Below, piece after piece: positions 1-12,128 of a stretch of 64,000 nt of DNA. The position numbers and the translations under genes were made by a program. The DNA is from Amycolatopsis sp. QT-25 (GTDB lineage: Bacteria; Actinomycetota; Actinomycetes; Mycobacteriales; Pseudonocardiaceae), in contig NZ_CP120210.1 of NCBI RefSeq assembly GCF_029369745.1, positions 1,798,001-1,862,000 on the forward strand. Reading direction: 5' to 3'. Every line of letters begins with the position of its first letter. Position 1 is the first letter of the stretch. Under the pieces are notes generated by a model that was not told the DNA's origin, ran no database searches, and saw nothing but the letters and a program-made list of their open reading frames with translations.

Positions 1-200
1 TCGACGTACGTGACGACGGGGTGGGTTTCGAGCCCACCGCCAAGCGCGCCAACGGTTCCGCCGACGGCGGGTTCGGGCTGGCCGGTATGCGGCAGCGCGT
101 GCGGCGCCTCGCCGGACGGCTCGACATCGAGTCGGAGCCGGGCGGGGGTACCGCGATCTCGGCTTCCGTGCCGGCGCTCCCGGCCGGAGCCGAGCGATGA
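1..200 (+). CDS. Sensor histidine kinase, C-terminal fragment (NarL-type partner kinase)
   Basis: Only the last 65 or so codons are in the window, reading in frame from base 3 and ending at TGA 198-200. The visible piece is the end of a HATPase_c domain: DDGVGF (the D-x-G-x-G ATP lid box) followed by GGFGLAGMRQRV, typical of HPK7 kinases that pair with LuxR-type regulators. The stop overlaps the next start as ATGA, so kinase and regulator are translationally coupled and form a two-component pair. The signal sensed cannot be judged because the sensor domain lies outside the window. Confidence 0.9.
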   Translation, partial: DVRDDGVGFEPTAKRANGSADGGFGLAGMRQRVRRLAGRLDIESEPGGGTAISASVPALPAGAER

Positions 201-826
201 TCTCGCTGCTGATCGTCGACGACCACCCGGTGGTACGGGACGGGCTGCGGGGCATGTTCAGCGCCGACCCGCGCTTCGAGGTCCTCGGCGAGGCGGGGGA
301 CGGCGCGGAGGCCATCACCGCCGGGGTGAAGCTCCGGCCCGACGTGATCCTCATGGACTTGCGGATGCCCCGGACCGACGGCGTCACGGCCATCGAGGAG
401 CTGGCGAAACGCGGGGTGGCTTCGCGGATCCTCGTGCTCACCACGTACGACACGGACAGCGACGTGCTGCCCGCCATCCAGGCCGGTGCCACCGGCTACC
501 TGCTGAAGGACGCGCCGAGGGAGGAGCTGTTCCGCGCGGTGGAGGCGGCCGCCCAAGGGAAAGCGATGCTTTCTCCCGCCGTCGCGACCCGGCTCATGGG
601 ACAGATGCGGCAGCCGACCTCAGGCCCGCTCTCCCACCGTGAACGGGAAGTCCTGGAACTGATCGCCCGGGGCTCGACGAACCGCGAGGCGGCGAAGAAG
701 CTCTTCATCAGCGAAGCGACGGTGAAGACGCATCTGCTGCACGTGTACGCGAAACTCGGTGTCAACGACCGTGCCGCGGCCGTGGCCACCGCGTTCTCCC
801 AGGGCTACCTGACACCGCGCGGCTGA
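197..826 (+). CDS. NarL/FixJ-family response regulator
   Basis: A 209-residue two-domain regulator. The receiver domain (about 2-118) has the acidic pair D8-D9, phosphoacceptor D54 in ILMDLRMP, T82/T83 and K104 in LLKDAP. A LuxR-type helix-turn-helix follows (about 144-200; LSHREREVLELIARG, then SEATVKTHL). All phosphorylation residues are present, so it should be a conventional phospho-activated DNA-binding regulator. The ATG overlaps the stop of the upstream kinase by 4 bp, naming its partner. Target genes are not evident from context; the following ROK gene has its own start 59 bp downstream. Confidence 0.95.
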   Translation: MISLLIVDDHPVVRDGLRGMFSADPRFEVLGEAGDGAEAITAGVKLRPDVILMDLRMPRTDGVTAIEELAKRGVASRILVLTTYDTDSDVLPAIQAGATGYLLKDAPREELFRAVEAAAQGKAMLSPAVATRLMGQMRQPTSGPLSHREREVLELIARGSTNREAAKKLFISEATVKTHLLHVYAKLGVNDRAAAVATAFSQGYLTPRG

Positions 827-885
827 GGAGAGGGCCTTGGCGGAATCCCTGCCGTCCCCGGCGGGGCGCATGCCAAAATCCAGCT

Positions 886-1797
886 ATGACACCTGCGGTG
901 GCGGCACTCGATGTCGGCGGAACGTCCATCAAGGCGGCCCTGTACGACGCGGACCTGAAGGATCTCGCCAGCCTGCGCGAGCCGACGGCGCGCGGAGCGG
1001 ACGGCGAGGCGCTCGCGGACCAGGTCGCGCGGATCGTGGAAACGCTGGGCAAGCAGGCGGGCACCGGCACGCCCGACGCCGTCGGCGTGGTCATCCCCGG
1101 CATCGTCGACGACGTCGAGCGGGTGGCGCGGTTCTCGGCGAACCTCGACTTCCGGAACGTGCCGTTCGGGGAGCTGCTCGACAGCAGACTGGGGTTGCCG
1201 TTCGCGTTCGGGCACGACGTCCGCGCCGGCGGGCTGGCGGAGTTCCGGGTCGGCGCGGGCAAGGGCTGCACCGACGCCGCCTTCATCCCGGTCGGCACCG
1301 GGATCGCGGCCGCGCTCCAGCTCGACGGGAAGCTGTATGCCGCGGGCGGGCAAGGCGGCGAGATCGGGCACATCGACGTCGGCCACGAGTTGCCGTGCGG
1401 ATGCGGGGCGACGGGATGCCTCGAGGCGATCTCCTCCGCGTCGGCCATCGCCCGCCGCTACCGCGAGCACACCGGGCGGCCCGCCGAAGGCGCCGAGCAG
1501 GTGGTCGACGCCGCCCGGCACGGCGACGAAGCCGCGATCTCCGTGCTCGACGACGCGCTCGAGGGGCTGGGCCACGGCATCAAGACCCTGGTCACCTTGC
1601 TCGCGCCCGAAGTCGTCGTCCTCGGCGGCGGCCTGTTCACCGCGGGCGACTACGTCCTCGAGCCGGTGCGGGCGTGGCTCGCGGCGAACCTCCAGTTCCA
1701 GCGGATGCCCGAACTGCGGATCGCGCGACTCGGCGACGAGGCGGGCAGGCTCGGCGCGGCGCTGCTGGCGCTGGACCGGCTCGGTGTCCGAGGGTGA
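886..1797 (+). CDS. ROK family protein (sugar kinase type)
   Basis: 303 residues, the usual length for a ROK kinase without an N-terminal DNA-binding domain. The phosphate loop DVGGTSIK is at 9-16, the presumed catalytic base D111 lies in GHDVRA, and the ROK zinc motif CGCGATGCLE is at 171-180, with a second Gly-rich loop (VLGGG) near 244. These support an ATP-dependent hexose or N-acyl-hexosamine kinase; the substrate cannot be read from sequence. It converges on a DeoR-type repressor gene 57 bp away, a pairing often seen in sugar utilisation. No good Shine-Dalgarno precedes ATG 886, so translation may be leaderless. Confidence 0.88.
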   Translation: MTPAVAALDVGGTSIKAALYDADLKDLASLREPTARGADGEALADQVARIVETLGKQAGTGTPDAVGVVIPGIVDDVERVARFSANLDFRNVPFGELLDSRLGLPFAFGHDVRAGGLAEFRVGAGKGCTDAAFIPVGTGIAAALQLDGKLYAAGGQGGEIGHIDVGHELPCGCGATGCLEAISSASAIARRYREHTGRPAEGAEQVVDAARHGDEAAISVLDDALEGLGHGIKTLVTLLAPEVVVLGGGLFTAGDYVLEPVRAWLAANLQFQRMPELRIARLGDEAGRLGAALLALDRLGVRG

Positions 1798-1854
1798 GTC
1801 CGCGTCCGCCATCGACGTCGGCAGGACGCTGCCTGGCCGGCCTCGCCAACCGGC

Positions 1855-2640
1855 TCAAGCCTTGACCACCCGCACCCCTTCCTCCTCGAAGGCGTGCACT
1901 CGCGCGGGGTCCGCGCGGCCGTCGGTGACGAGAACGTCGACATCGGCGGTCGCGCAGATCTTCGCGAAGGCGTGACCGCCGAGTTTCCCGCTGTCGGCGA
2001 GCACGACGACCTGACGGGCGCGGGCCGCCATCAGCCGGTTCGTGCTCGCGTCGCCTTCGTGGTGCGCCTGCGCGCCGTGCACCGGGTCGAAAGCGTCCAC
2101 CCCGAGGAACACCAGATCGAGCGATATCTGGTCGAGGAACAGCTGCGACAGCGGCCCGGACAGATCGAACGACTGCTGTCGCGCGACGCCGCCGGTCACC
2201 ACGATCTTGATATTGGGCCGCACGGCGAGTTCGTGGGCGATGTTGAGCGCGTTCGTCACCACGGTGAGCGACGGCCCGCCGGTCGTCTCGCCCATGTCCG
2301 GCCGGGTCGCGAGCGCGCGGCCCACTTCGGTGCTCGTGGTGCCGCCGTTGAGCCCGACCACCATGCCGGGGTCGACCATCTTGGCCGCGGCGGCGGAGAT
2401 CCGCTGCTGCTCCGGCGCGTTGCGGGCCGCCTTGTGCCGTAACGGAAGGTCGTAGGCCACGTTGCTCGCGACGGCGCCGCCGCGGGTGCGGACCACGAGA
2501 TTCCGGCCCGCCAGGTGGTCGAGGTCCCGGCGGATCGTCGCGGGGGAGACACCGAGTTCGCCCGCCGAAACCTCGACGTCGACTTTTTCCCGCTCGCCCA
2601 CCATGTCCAATAAAGCCGTCAGCCGTTCATGGCGATTCAT
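1855..2640 (-). CDS. DeoR/GlpR-family transcriptional repressor
   Basis: 261 residues. The N-terminal winged helix (about 1-57) contains VSAGELGVSPATIRRDLDHL and the short RTRGGAV signature that follows the DNA-binding domain in this family. The C-terminal sensor domain shows LNGGTTSTEVGRAL, the sugar-phosphate-binding loop of the DeoRC fold. It is expected to repress a carbohydrate operon and release it on binding a phosphorylated sugar. It is convergent with the ROK gene, and no PTS or transporter genes are adjacent, so the regulon is unknown. ATG at 2640 follows CTGGAG on the coding strand. Confidence 0.9.
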   Translation of the reverse strand: MNRHERLTALLDMVGEREKVDVEVSAGELGVSPATIRRDLDHLAGRNLVVRTRGGAVASNVAYDLPLRHKAARNAPEQQRISAAAAKMVDPGMVVGLNGGTTSTEVGRALATRPDMGETTGGPSLTVVTNALNIAHELAVRPNIKIVVTGGVARQQSFDLSGPLSQLFLDQISLDLVFLGVDAFDPVHGAQAHHEGDASTNRLMAARARQVVVLADSGKLGGHAFAKICATADVDVLVTDGRADPARVHAFEEEGVRVVKA

Positions 2641-2742
2641 CTCCAGCTCCCTCCCCGAAGCGCGATGTCGCTTACCGCACCGGACAAAGTACTACGCGTC
2701 GTGATACGGGCGGAGGGAAGCAGCAGGTTCGGGACATCGGGA

Positions 2743-2781
2743 AGAAAAAAGGCGCCGGCCACCCCCAGTGTGACCGGCGCC
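2743..2781 (-). terminator. Rho-independent terminator of the DyP gene
   Basis: Read on the minus strand, a 12-bp stem (arms 2770-2781 and 2751-2762, one G-U pair) with a 7-nt loop runs straight into a U-rich tract (complement of AAGAAAAAA, 2742-2750). This is the only hairpin in the window with a real U-run, so it is a canonical intrinsic terminator for the peroxidase transcript. Confidence 0.85.
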
Positions 2782-2794
2782 CGATTCCCGCCCG

Positions 2795-2838
2795 TTCCGG
2801 TGCCGCCGGGCGGGCAATCCGCCATCCCGGCACCGGAA
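2795..2838 (-). terminator. Strong GC hairpin just after the DyP stop codon
   Basis: TTCCGGTGCCG (2795-2805) pairs perfectly with CGGCACCGGAA (2828-2838), and the 22-nt loop can fold a second small stem (GGCGG/CCGCC). It lies 22 bp beyond the DyP stop and ahead of the U-tailed terminator, so the two hairpins form a double terminator or an mRNA 3' protection element. Confidence 0.6.
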
Positions 2839-2859
2839 TCGGCCGTGGTCCGGGAAAGA

Positions 2860-4272
2860 TCAGCCCTTGCCGCCGAGTCCACGCAAGAAGGCGAGTGACG
2901 GCATGAAGAAGTAGTCGCCGCCCTTCAAGGTCACCGCCTGCGGGATCGGATCGGCGGTCACCGTTCGGGTGCCCGCCCATTCCGCGGTGTAGCCGGATTC
3001 CGGGCGCGGGCCCTGGCCGATCACCGGATCGAGCCCCGGCGGCTTGACCCCGTCGTCCGGGATCGGGAACCCGGGGTTGTTCGACCAGGTCGCCTGGGTG
3101 AACTCGAACTGGTTGTCCAGTGCCGAATTGAACGCCATGAACAACAGGCCGACCCCGCCGCTCGGCCGGGCCGACGGTGGCAGGTCGGCGTTCGGATCGT
3201 CGGCCCGTTCGCCGTACGGCACGCCTCGGCGCGCCATCAGGTGCAGGCGTTCCCGCGGTGGTTCTTCCGCGCCACCGCTGCCCCGCGGATTCGTCTTCCG
3301 GATATGGGCCTGGAAGGGACATTTGGCGCCGGCGGTGTCGTTTTCGTAGCCGAAATTGTTCGGTACCGGACTTTCCGCCCCCTCTTCCCGTTGCGCGGTC
3401 AGCGGCGTGCCGTCCTCGAACCGGCCGACGATCATCGCCCCCGCCCGCTCCCGGTCTTCGCCGGCGAGACCGAGCTGATCCGCCAGAGCTTCCTCCGACT
3501 GCTTGAAACGCCGTACATTCTGCTCCAGTTTACGGAAAACGAAGTAACTGCCGAAGTGCACTCCGGGATCGGGAGCCGCGTGATCGGGGACGAGCACCTG
3601 GTCCAGCGGCGCGGTCGGGTTCCAGACGTTGATCCCGTCCGATTCCGTCCGCTCCGCCCGAATGTCCTCGACCAGGAAAAGCGGCTGGCTCCGGCCGTCG
3701 ACGTAACCGAAATGTTCGATCCCCTCGCCGTGGGCGTTCACGCGGCCGAAGCCGGTTTCCTCGGCGACCACGGAAATCGTCGGCGGAATCAGCGTCAGCA
3801 CCTCGTTCCGGCGGGCGGTCATCGCCGCGTCCGCGCCGTCGCCGATGATGACGACGGCGTGGATCTCGTCGTGGTATCCACTGTCGAACGTGGAGCGCGG
3901 CGGGTCGTTCAGCTTCTCGCGGATCTCCTGCGCGCGCATGCCGACCACAAAGGATTTGTCTTGCGGTCCCTGGATGTCCAGGAACCGGTAGCCCGCCGAC
4001 GTCAACCCGGTACCGACATAGGGCGTCCCCTTCACGCCTTCGGTCTTGAAGCGCTCGACCTCGGTCAGGTGGGTCTTCGCGGACTTCATCAGCGGGACGA
4101 GCGACGCGAGGAACTTCTTCGCGCTCGCAGCCTCCGAAAAACGGAGGAAAAGCGCGGAAAAATGGTCCCGGGTGTGTGCTTTGAGGATGTTCGGCTGTAG
4201 TTCTTCGAGCATTTTCGCGGCGTCACCGGCCGCGGTCTTCCATTCCAACGGTGTGCTCAGGTCGACGGACAT
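2860..4272 (-). CDS. Dyp-type heme peroxidase
   Basis: 470 residues, matching the longer C/D-type DyP peroxidases. The family signature GxxDG is present as GYVDG (189-193) with distal Asp192, and the proximal heme ligand is probably His323 in FQAHIRKTNPR. The N-terminus (LEELQPNILKAHTRDH) is typical of this class. There is no Sec or Tat signal peptide, so the enzyme is cytoplasmic or encapsulated rather than secreted by a classical route. It should oxidise phenolics or dyes with H2O2; the natural substrate is unknown. No encapsulin gene is adjacent. A possible operator (4403-4430) lies upstream and a double terminator downstream. Confidence 0.92.
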   Translation of the reverse strand: MSVDLSTPLEWKTAAGDAAKMLEELQPNILKAHTRDHFSALFLRFSEAASAKKFLASLVPLMKSAKTHLTEVERFKTEGVKGTPYVGTGLTSAGYRFLDIQGPQDKSFVVGMRAQEIREKLNDPPRSTFDSGYHDEIHAVVIIGDGADAAMTARRNEVLTLIPPTISVVAEETGFGRVNAHGEGIEHFGYVDGRSQPLFLVEDIRAERTESDGINVWNPTAPLDQVLVPDHAAPDPGVHFGSYFVFRKLEQNVRRFKQSEEALADQLGLAGEDRERAGAMIVGRFEDGTPLTAQREEGAESPVPNNFGYENDTAGAKCPFQAHIRKTNPRGSGGAEEPPRERLHLMARRGVPYGERADDPNADLPPSARPSGGVGLLFMAFNSALDNQFEFTQATWSNNPGFPIPDDGVKPPGLDPVIGQGPRPESGYTAEWAGTRTVTADPIPQAVTLKGGDYFFMPSLAFLRGLGGKG

Positions 4273-4402
4273 GGCAGGGAACCCCCTCCTCGGAAACCCC
4301 GTCCGGCGGCCCGGCAGATGGTGCCGGTCCCCGCCGCTGCCCGGGTCTTACCCCTCGATACAACCGATACCGAAACCTCGCCGTCCTCACTCGCAAGTAC
4401 CC

Positions 4403-4430
4403 TCTTTCGGCGGTTTTATCACCCGAAAGA
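4403..4430. promoter_or_regulatory. Putative operator upstream of the DyP gene
   Basis: Perfect inverted repeat TCTTTCGG (4403-4410) and CCGAAAGA (4423-4430) with a 12-bp AT-rich spacer, 131 bp upstream of the DyP start. Size and symmetry suit a dimeric repressor, but no regulator gene is adjacent. Confidence 0.35.
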
Positions 4431-4449
4431 ACCAATGTTCCGGTCACAC

Positions 4450-4519
4450 CCCGCAATTCGTCACCTACTTGCGAGAGCCACGCGCGCGCGACGCTCGCAA
4501 GTAGGTGACGAATTGCGGG
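4450..4519. repeat. Dispersed palindromic repeat, family A, copy 1
   Basis: Arms of 26 nt (4450-4475 and 4494-4519) are perfectly complementary around an 18-nt GC-rich loop. The core CGCAATTCGTCACCTACTTG recurs at 14822, 42658 and 46671, and in degenerate form at 13666, 14780 and 57070. It lies between genes and carries no coding potential. Confidence 0.85.
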
Positions 4520-4526
4520 TCGCCAA

Positions 4527-4582
4527 AGTACGTGAAGGCCCCCTTCCCGCGTCAGGCGCGTGGAAGGGGGCCTTCACGTACT
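4527..4582 (-). terminator. Family B hairpin, probable gltBD terminator
   Basis: 21-nt perfect arms (4527-4547 and 4562-4582; outer bases AGTACGTGAAGG) around a 14-nt loop. It begins 23 bp after the gltD stop. Similar GAAGG...CCTTC hairpins occur at 26992, 32720 and 56966. There is no U-run, as is common for actinomycete terminators. Confidence 0.6.
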
Positions 4583-4604
4583 GAGAGCACGTACTGAGAG
4601 TCGC

Positions 4605-6056
4605 CTAGGTGAGCGGCCGGTCGGTCGGCGCGATCGGGGCGGGCAGGACGTCCCGTCCGGTGAGGAACGCGTCCACCCCGGCCGCGGCGGAGCGGCCTTC
4701 GGCGATCGCCCACACGATGAGCGACTGGCCACGGCCCATGTCACCCGCCACGAACACGTTGTCGACACTGGTCTTGAAGGACTTGTCGCGGGCGACATTG
4801 CCGCGCTGGTCCAACTCGACGTCGAGGGTCTCCAGCAGGCCCTCCCGCTCCGGGCCGACGAAGCCCATCGCGAGCAGCACCAACTGCGCCGGGAGTTCGC
4901 GTTCGGTGCCTTCGACCGGGACGAACTTGCCGCCCTCGTTGCGCACCTCGACCAGCTTCAGCGCGCGCACACGCCCGTCGGCGTCGGCCAGGAACTCCTG
5001 GGTGTTGACCGCATACAGCCGCTCGCCGCCCTCTTCGTGCGCGGACGAGACGCGGTAGATCATCGGGTACGTCGGCCACGGATGCGCGTCGGAGCGCGAA
5101 AGCGGCGGCTTCGGCATGATCTCCAGCTGCGTCACCGAATTCGCGCCCTGGCGGTGCGAGGTCCCGACGCAGTCCGCGCCGGTGTCGCCACCGCCGATGA
5201 CCACGACGTCGAGGCCCTTGGCACTGATCGGCGAGACGTCGAGCTCCCCGGCGGCGACCCGGTTGGCGTGCGGCAGGAACTCCATCGCCTGGTGGATGCC
5301 GTCGTGCTCGCGGCCGCCGATCGGCAGGTCGCGCCACGCCGTCGCGCCGCCGGCGAGGACCACGGCGTCGTGGGAAGACTTCAGTTCCTCGACGGTGAGG
5401 TCGACGCCGACGTTCACCGAGGTCCGGAACTCCGTGCCTTCGGCCCGCATCTGGTCGAGGCGCCGGTCGAGGCGGTGCTTCTCCATCTTGAACTCGGGGA
5501 TGCCGTAGCGCAGCAGCCCGCCGATCTTGTCGGCCCGCTCGAAGACCACGACGCTGTGGCCCGCGCGCGTGAGCTGCTGCGCCGCGGCGAGTCCCGCCGG
5601 GCCGGACCCGACCACCGCCACCTTCTTGCCGGTGAGCGCCACCGGCTGCTGCGGCGTGACCCAGCCTTCTTCGAAGGCCCGGTCGATGATCGAGATCTCG
5701 ACCCGCTTGATGGTGACGGGATCGTCGTTGATCCCGAGCACACACGCCGTCTCGCACGGCGCCGGGCAGAGGGTCCCGGTGAACTCCGGGAAATTGTTGG
5801 TCGCGTGCAGCCGCTCGGCCGCGTCGCGCCAATCGTCGCGCCAGGTCAGCGTGTTCCACTCGGGGATGAGGTTCCCGAGCGGGCAGCCCTGGTGGCAGAA
5901 CGGGATGCCGCAGTCCATGCAGCGTCCGGCCTGCTTCTGCAGCTTCGTCGTCGCGAAGTCCTCGTACACCTCGCGCCAGTCCATCAGGCGCAGGTCGACG
6001 GGACGGCTCTTGGGCGTCTCGCGAGTGGTGGTCAGAAAGCCCTTGGGGTCAGCCAT
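4605..6056 (-). CDS. gltD: Glutamate synthase (NADPH) small subunit
   Basis: 483 residues. This flavoprotein passes electrons from NADPH to the large subunit, which makes two glutamates from glutamine and 2-oxoglutarate. Two 4Fe-4S cysteine sets are visible (C46, C49, C54, C58 and C97, C101, C105), then the FAD loop GSGPAG (150-155), the NADPH site VVIGGGDTGADC near 280, and the closing VFVAGDMGRGQS motif. Start chosen at ATG 6056 (MADPKGFLTT), where homologues begin and where GGAGG sits 6 nt upstream. Upstream in-frame starts exist only because the 73-bp repeat between gltB and gltD duplicates this ribosome-binding region. Confidence 0.95.
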   Translation of the reverse strand: MADPKGFLTTTRETPKSRPVDLRLMDWREVYEDFATTKLQKQAGRCMDCGIPFCHQGCPLGNLIPEWNTLTWRDDWRDAAERLHATNNFPEFTGTLCPAPCETACVLGINDDPVTIKRVEISIIDRAFEEGWVTPQQPVALTGKKVAVVGSGPAGLAAAQQLTRAGHSVVVFERADKIGGLLRYGIPEFKMEKHRLDRRLDQMRAEGTEFRTSVNVGVDLTVEELKSSHDAVVLAGGATAWRDLPIGGREHDGIHQAMEFLPHANRVAAGELDVSPISAKGLDVVVIGGGDTGADCVGTSHRQGANSVTQLEIMPKPPLSRSDAHPWPTYPMIYRVSSAHEEGGERLYAVNTQEFLADADGRVRALKLVEVRNEGGKFVPVEGTERELPAQLVLLAMGFVGPEREGLLETLDVELDQRGNVARDKSFKTSVDNVFVAGDMGRGQSLIVWAIAEGRSAAAGVDAFLTGRDVLPAPIAPTDRPLT

Positions 6057-6267
6057 GAGCGGCCTCCGTGTCTTGCGGGATACCCGCACCCAGTCGGCAC
6101 TCATGGCCGGCTTCGCGATGATCAACCATGAGCGGCCTCCGTGTCTTGCGGGATACCCGCACCCAGTCGGCACTCATGGCCGGCTTCGCGATGATCAACC
6201 ATGAGCGGCCTCCGTGTCTTGCGGGATACCCGCACCCAGTCGGCACTCATGGCCGGCTTCGCGATGA

Positions 6268-6286
<19 letters not shown>
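6055..6286. repeat. Threefold 73-bp tandem repeat at the gltB-gltD junction
   Basis: Three contiguous 73-bp units (6055-6127, 6128-6200, 6201-6273) are identical except for one base near the end of the third (ATCAGCC for ATCAACC); 13 bp of a fourth, with one change, follow. On the coding strand every unit ends in CACGGAGGCCGCTCATGG, so the Shine-Dalgarno and ATG of gltD are present three times. The 3' end of gltB (GGAGGCAGCTCATGGCTGA) is itself similar to the gltD start region. 73 is not a multiple of three, so the extra ATGs in successive copies lie in different frames. Confidence 0.97.
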
Positions 6287-10806
<4,520 letters not shown>

Positions 10807-10841
10807 GGCTGGCCGCCTCCCAAGGCGTCGGCGCGACCGGT

Positions 10842-10888
10842 ACCACTCCGTTCGGGTGGTTCGGGCGTGAACCAGTTAACGGAGTGGT
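10842..10888. promoter_or_regulatory. Inverted repeat upstream of gltB
   Basis: ACCACTCCGTT (10842-10852) and AACGGAGTGGT (10878-10888) are perfectly complementary, 25 bp apart, and begin 36 bp upstream of the gltB GTG. It could be a leader hairpin or a nitrogen-regulator site; it does not obviously match a GlnR box, and nothing else decides between these. Confidence 0.4.
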
Positions 10889-11077
10889 CCGGGACCGCGA
10901 TGGTCAGTCGAGAGGGAACGATCCCGCCCGCGGAAACGGGGGCAGGCCTCGTAAAGCCGCACTGCACTGGGCGGCCGATGCGCATATCGGTTCTGCTGTG
11001 CACGTGGGCGCCGTCTCGCCACTGTGGTGGGCGGCTGACGGGTACACGTGTTACTCCCGGGTTCGCCGGTCTTATGA

Positions 11078-11250
11078 CGATAGTGTGAAATCGCTGTTAT
11101 CGACATACGTCACTTGGCCGGGGTGGGAAATGCCACGCGGGCGTTGACTTAACCCCTCATCTGCCCACTGGCTGGAACGACATGTCCACTCAGTGGGGCA
11201 TCGGCACGCTGACCTGCACGAATGACCGCGTACCTGGGCCGATAGTGTGA
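11078..11250 (+). promoter_or_regulatory. Two identical -10-like boxes (CGATAGTGTGA)
   Basis: An exact 11-bp direct repeat at 11078-11088 and 11240-11250, each containing TAGTGT, which fits the TAnnnT actinomycete -10 pattern. Both face the YigZ gene. No convincing -35 hexamer stands 17 bp ahead of either. Confidence 0.25.
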
Positions 11251-11357
11251 CCTGGGTCGCGCATTCGAGTGGGGTTCACCCTGGGTGCGGTGACCAGGGG
11301 TGACCATCGAATCGCCCGAACGGCAGAGTGGTCCGCCTGGTTTGAGAGGCTTGCCCG

Positions 11358-12026
11358 ATGGCGGATCGTTATCTCACCGTGGCGGGCACCGGGGTCCACG
11401 AGATCGAAATCCGGCGGTCACGCTTCCTTTGCGCGCTCGCCCCGGTCGCCTCGGAGGAGGCCGCCCGCGCGGTGATCACCGCCCGGAAGAAGGCCGATCC
11501 GGCGGCGCGGCATCACTGTCACGCGTTCGTGATCGGCGTCGACGGCACGCTCGGCCAGCGGGATGCTCAGCGGGAAAGGGCGCCTCGAATCGAGCGTTCG
11601 AGTGACGACGGCGAGCCCGCGGGCACGGCGGGCACCCCGATGCTCGAAGTGCTCCGCCGCCGGGAGCTGACCGACACCGTCGCCGTGGTGACCCGGTACT
11701 TCGGCGGGGTGCTGCTCGGCGCCGGCGGCCTGATCCGCGCGTACGGGCAGGCCGTTTCGGAGGCCGTCGACGTCGTCGGCGTCCGGGAGTACCGGCGGCT
11801 GCGCCTGGTGGAGGTCGTCGTCGACTACGACCGGGCCGGACGACTGGAAAACGACATCCGCTCGTCGCCGTACCTCCTGCACGCGACCCGCTTCGAAGAC
11901 GTCGCGCACTTCGACGTCGGCCTCGCGCCGGACCAGACGGACACCTTCCACGCCTGGCTCGCCGATCTCACCGGCGGGGAGGCCCTCGCCGAGGAGATCG
12001 GGGAGACCTGGCTGCCCACCCCTTGA
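11358..12026 (+). CDS. YigZ/IMPACT family protein
   Basis: 222 residues with an N-terminal UPF0029 domain and a C-terminal DUF1949 (ferredoxin-like) domain. Recognisable motifs are HHCHAFVIG near 54-62, SSDDGEPAGTAGTPML (the family core) and VVTRYFGGVLLGAGGLIRAYG. Between the first two lies GQRDAQRERAPRIERS, which seems a little longer than in typical members. The family resembles mammalian IMPACT and is linked loosely to translation regulation; the biochemical role is unknown. The gene stands alone and is followed by a 21-bp repeat array separating it from the convergent acetyltransferase gene. Confidence 0.88.
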   Translation: MADRYLTVAGTGVHEIEIRRSRFLCALAPVASEEAARAVITARKKADPAARHHCHAFVIGVDGTLGQRDAQRERAPRIERSSDDGEPAGTAGTPMLEVLRRRELTDTVAVVTRYFGGVLLGAGGLIRAYGQAVSEAVDVVGVREYRRLRLVEVVVDYDRAGRLENDIRSSPYLLHATRFEDVAHFDVGLAPDQTDTFHAWLADLTGGEALAEEIGETWLPTP

Positions 12027-12044
12027 CCGGACCCGTCCCTCACC

Positions 12045-12128
12045 CGAGTTACGTCTTTGAGCACACGAGTTACGTCTCTGAGCACGCGAGTTACGTCTCC
12101 GAGCACGTGTGTGACGAGCCCGATCACG
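12045..12128. repeat. 21-bp tandem array 1
   Basis: Three good units (12045-12065, 12066-12086, 12087-12107; CGAGTTACGTCTNNGAGCAC plus one base) and a decayed fourth (12108-12128) that runs into the stop codon of the minus-strand acetyltransferase. Read on the minus strand, the first 15 bases, GACGTAACTCGCGTG, match array 2 at 46746. It fills the junction of two convergent genes. Confidence 0.85.

Larger units (their letters stand above)
4273..4604. other. Intergenic region holding an operator-like repeat and two large palindromes
   Basis: No gene is supported in these 332 bp between the gltD stop and the DyP start (both minus strand). It contains, in plus-strand order, an 8-bp inverted repeat (4403-4430), a 26-bp-arm palindrome (4450-4519), and a 21-bp-arm hairpin (4527-4582). 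The last element directly follows the gltD stop codon and probably ends the glt transcript. Confidence 0.7.
10807..11357. other. Divergent intergenic region between gltB and the YigZ gene
   Basis: 551 bp without a supportable gene. It contains an 11-bp inverted repeat close to the gltB start (10842-10888) and two copies of CGATAGTGTGA (11078-11088 and 11240-11250), whose TAGTGT resembles an actinomycete -10 box. These may drive the plus-strand gene at 11358. Confidence 0.5.

Noticed and set aside
4450..4519. Insertion-sequence terminal repeats
   Set aside because: The two arms are separated by only 18 nt, with no transposase or target-site duplication visible between them.
6057..6246. Short peptide frames in the 73-bp repeats as independent genes
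   Set aside because: They are by-products of duplicating the gltD start region; the frames shift between copies and resemble no protein.
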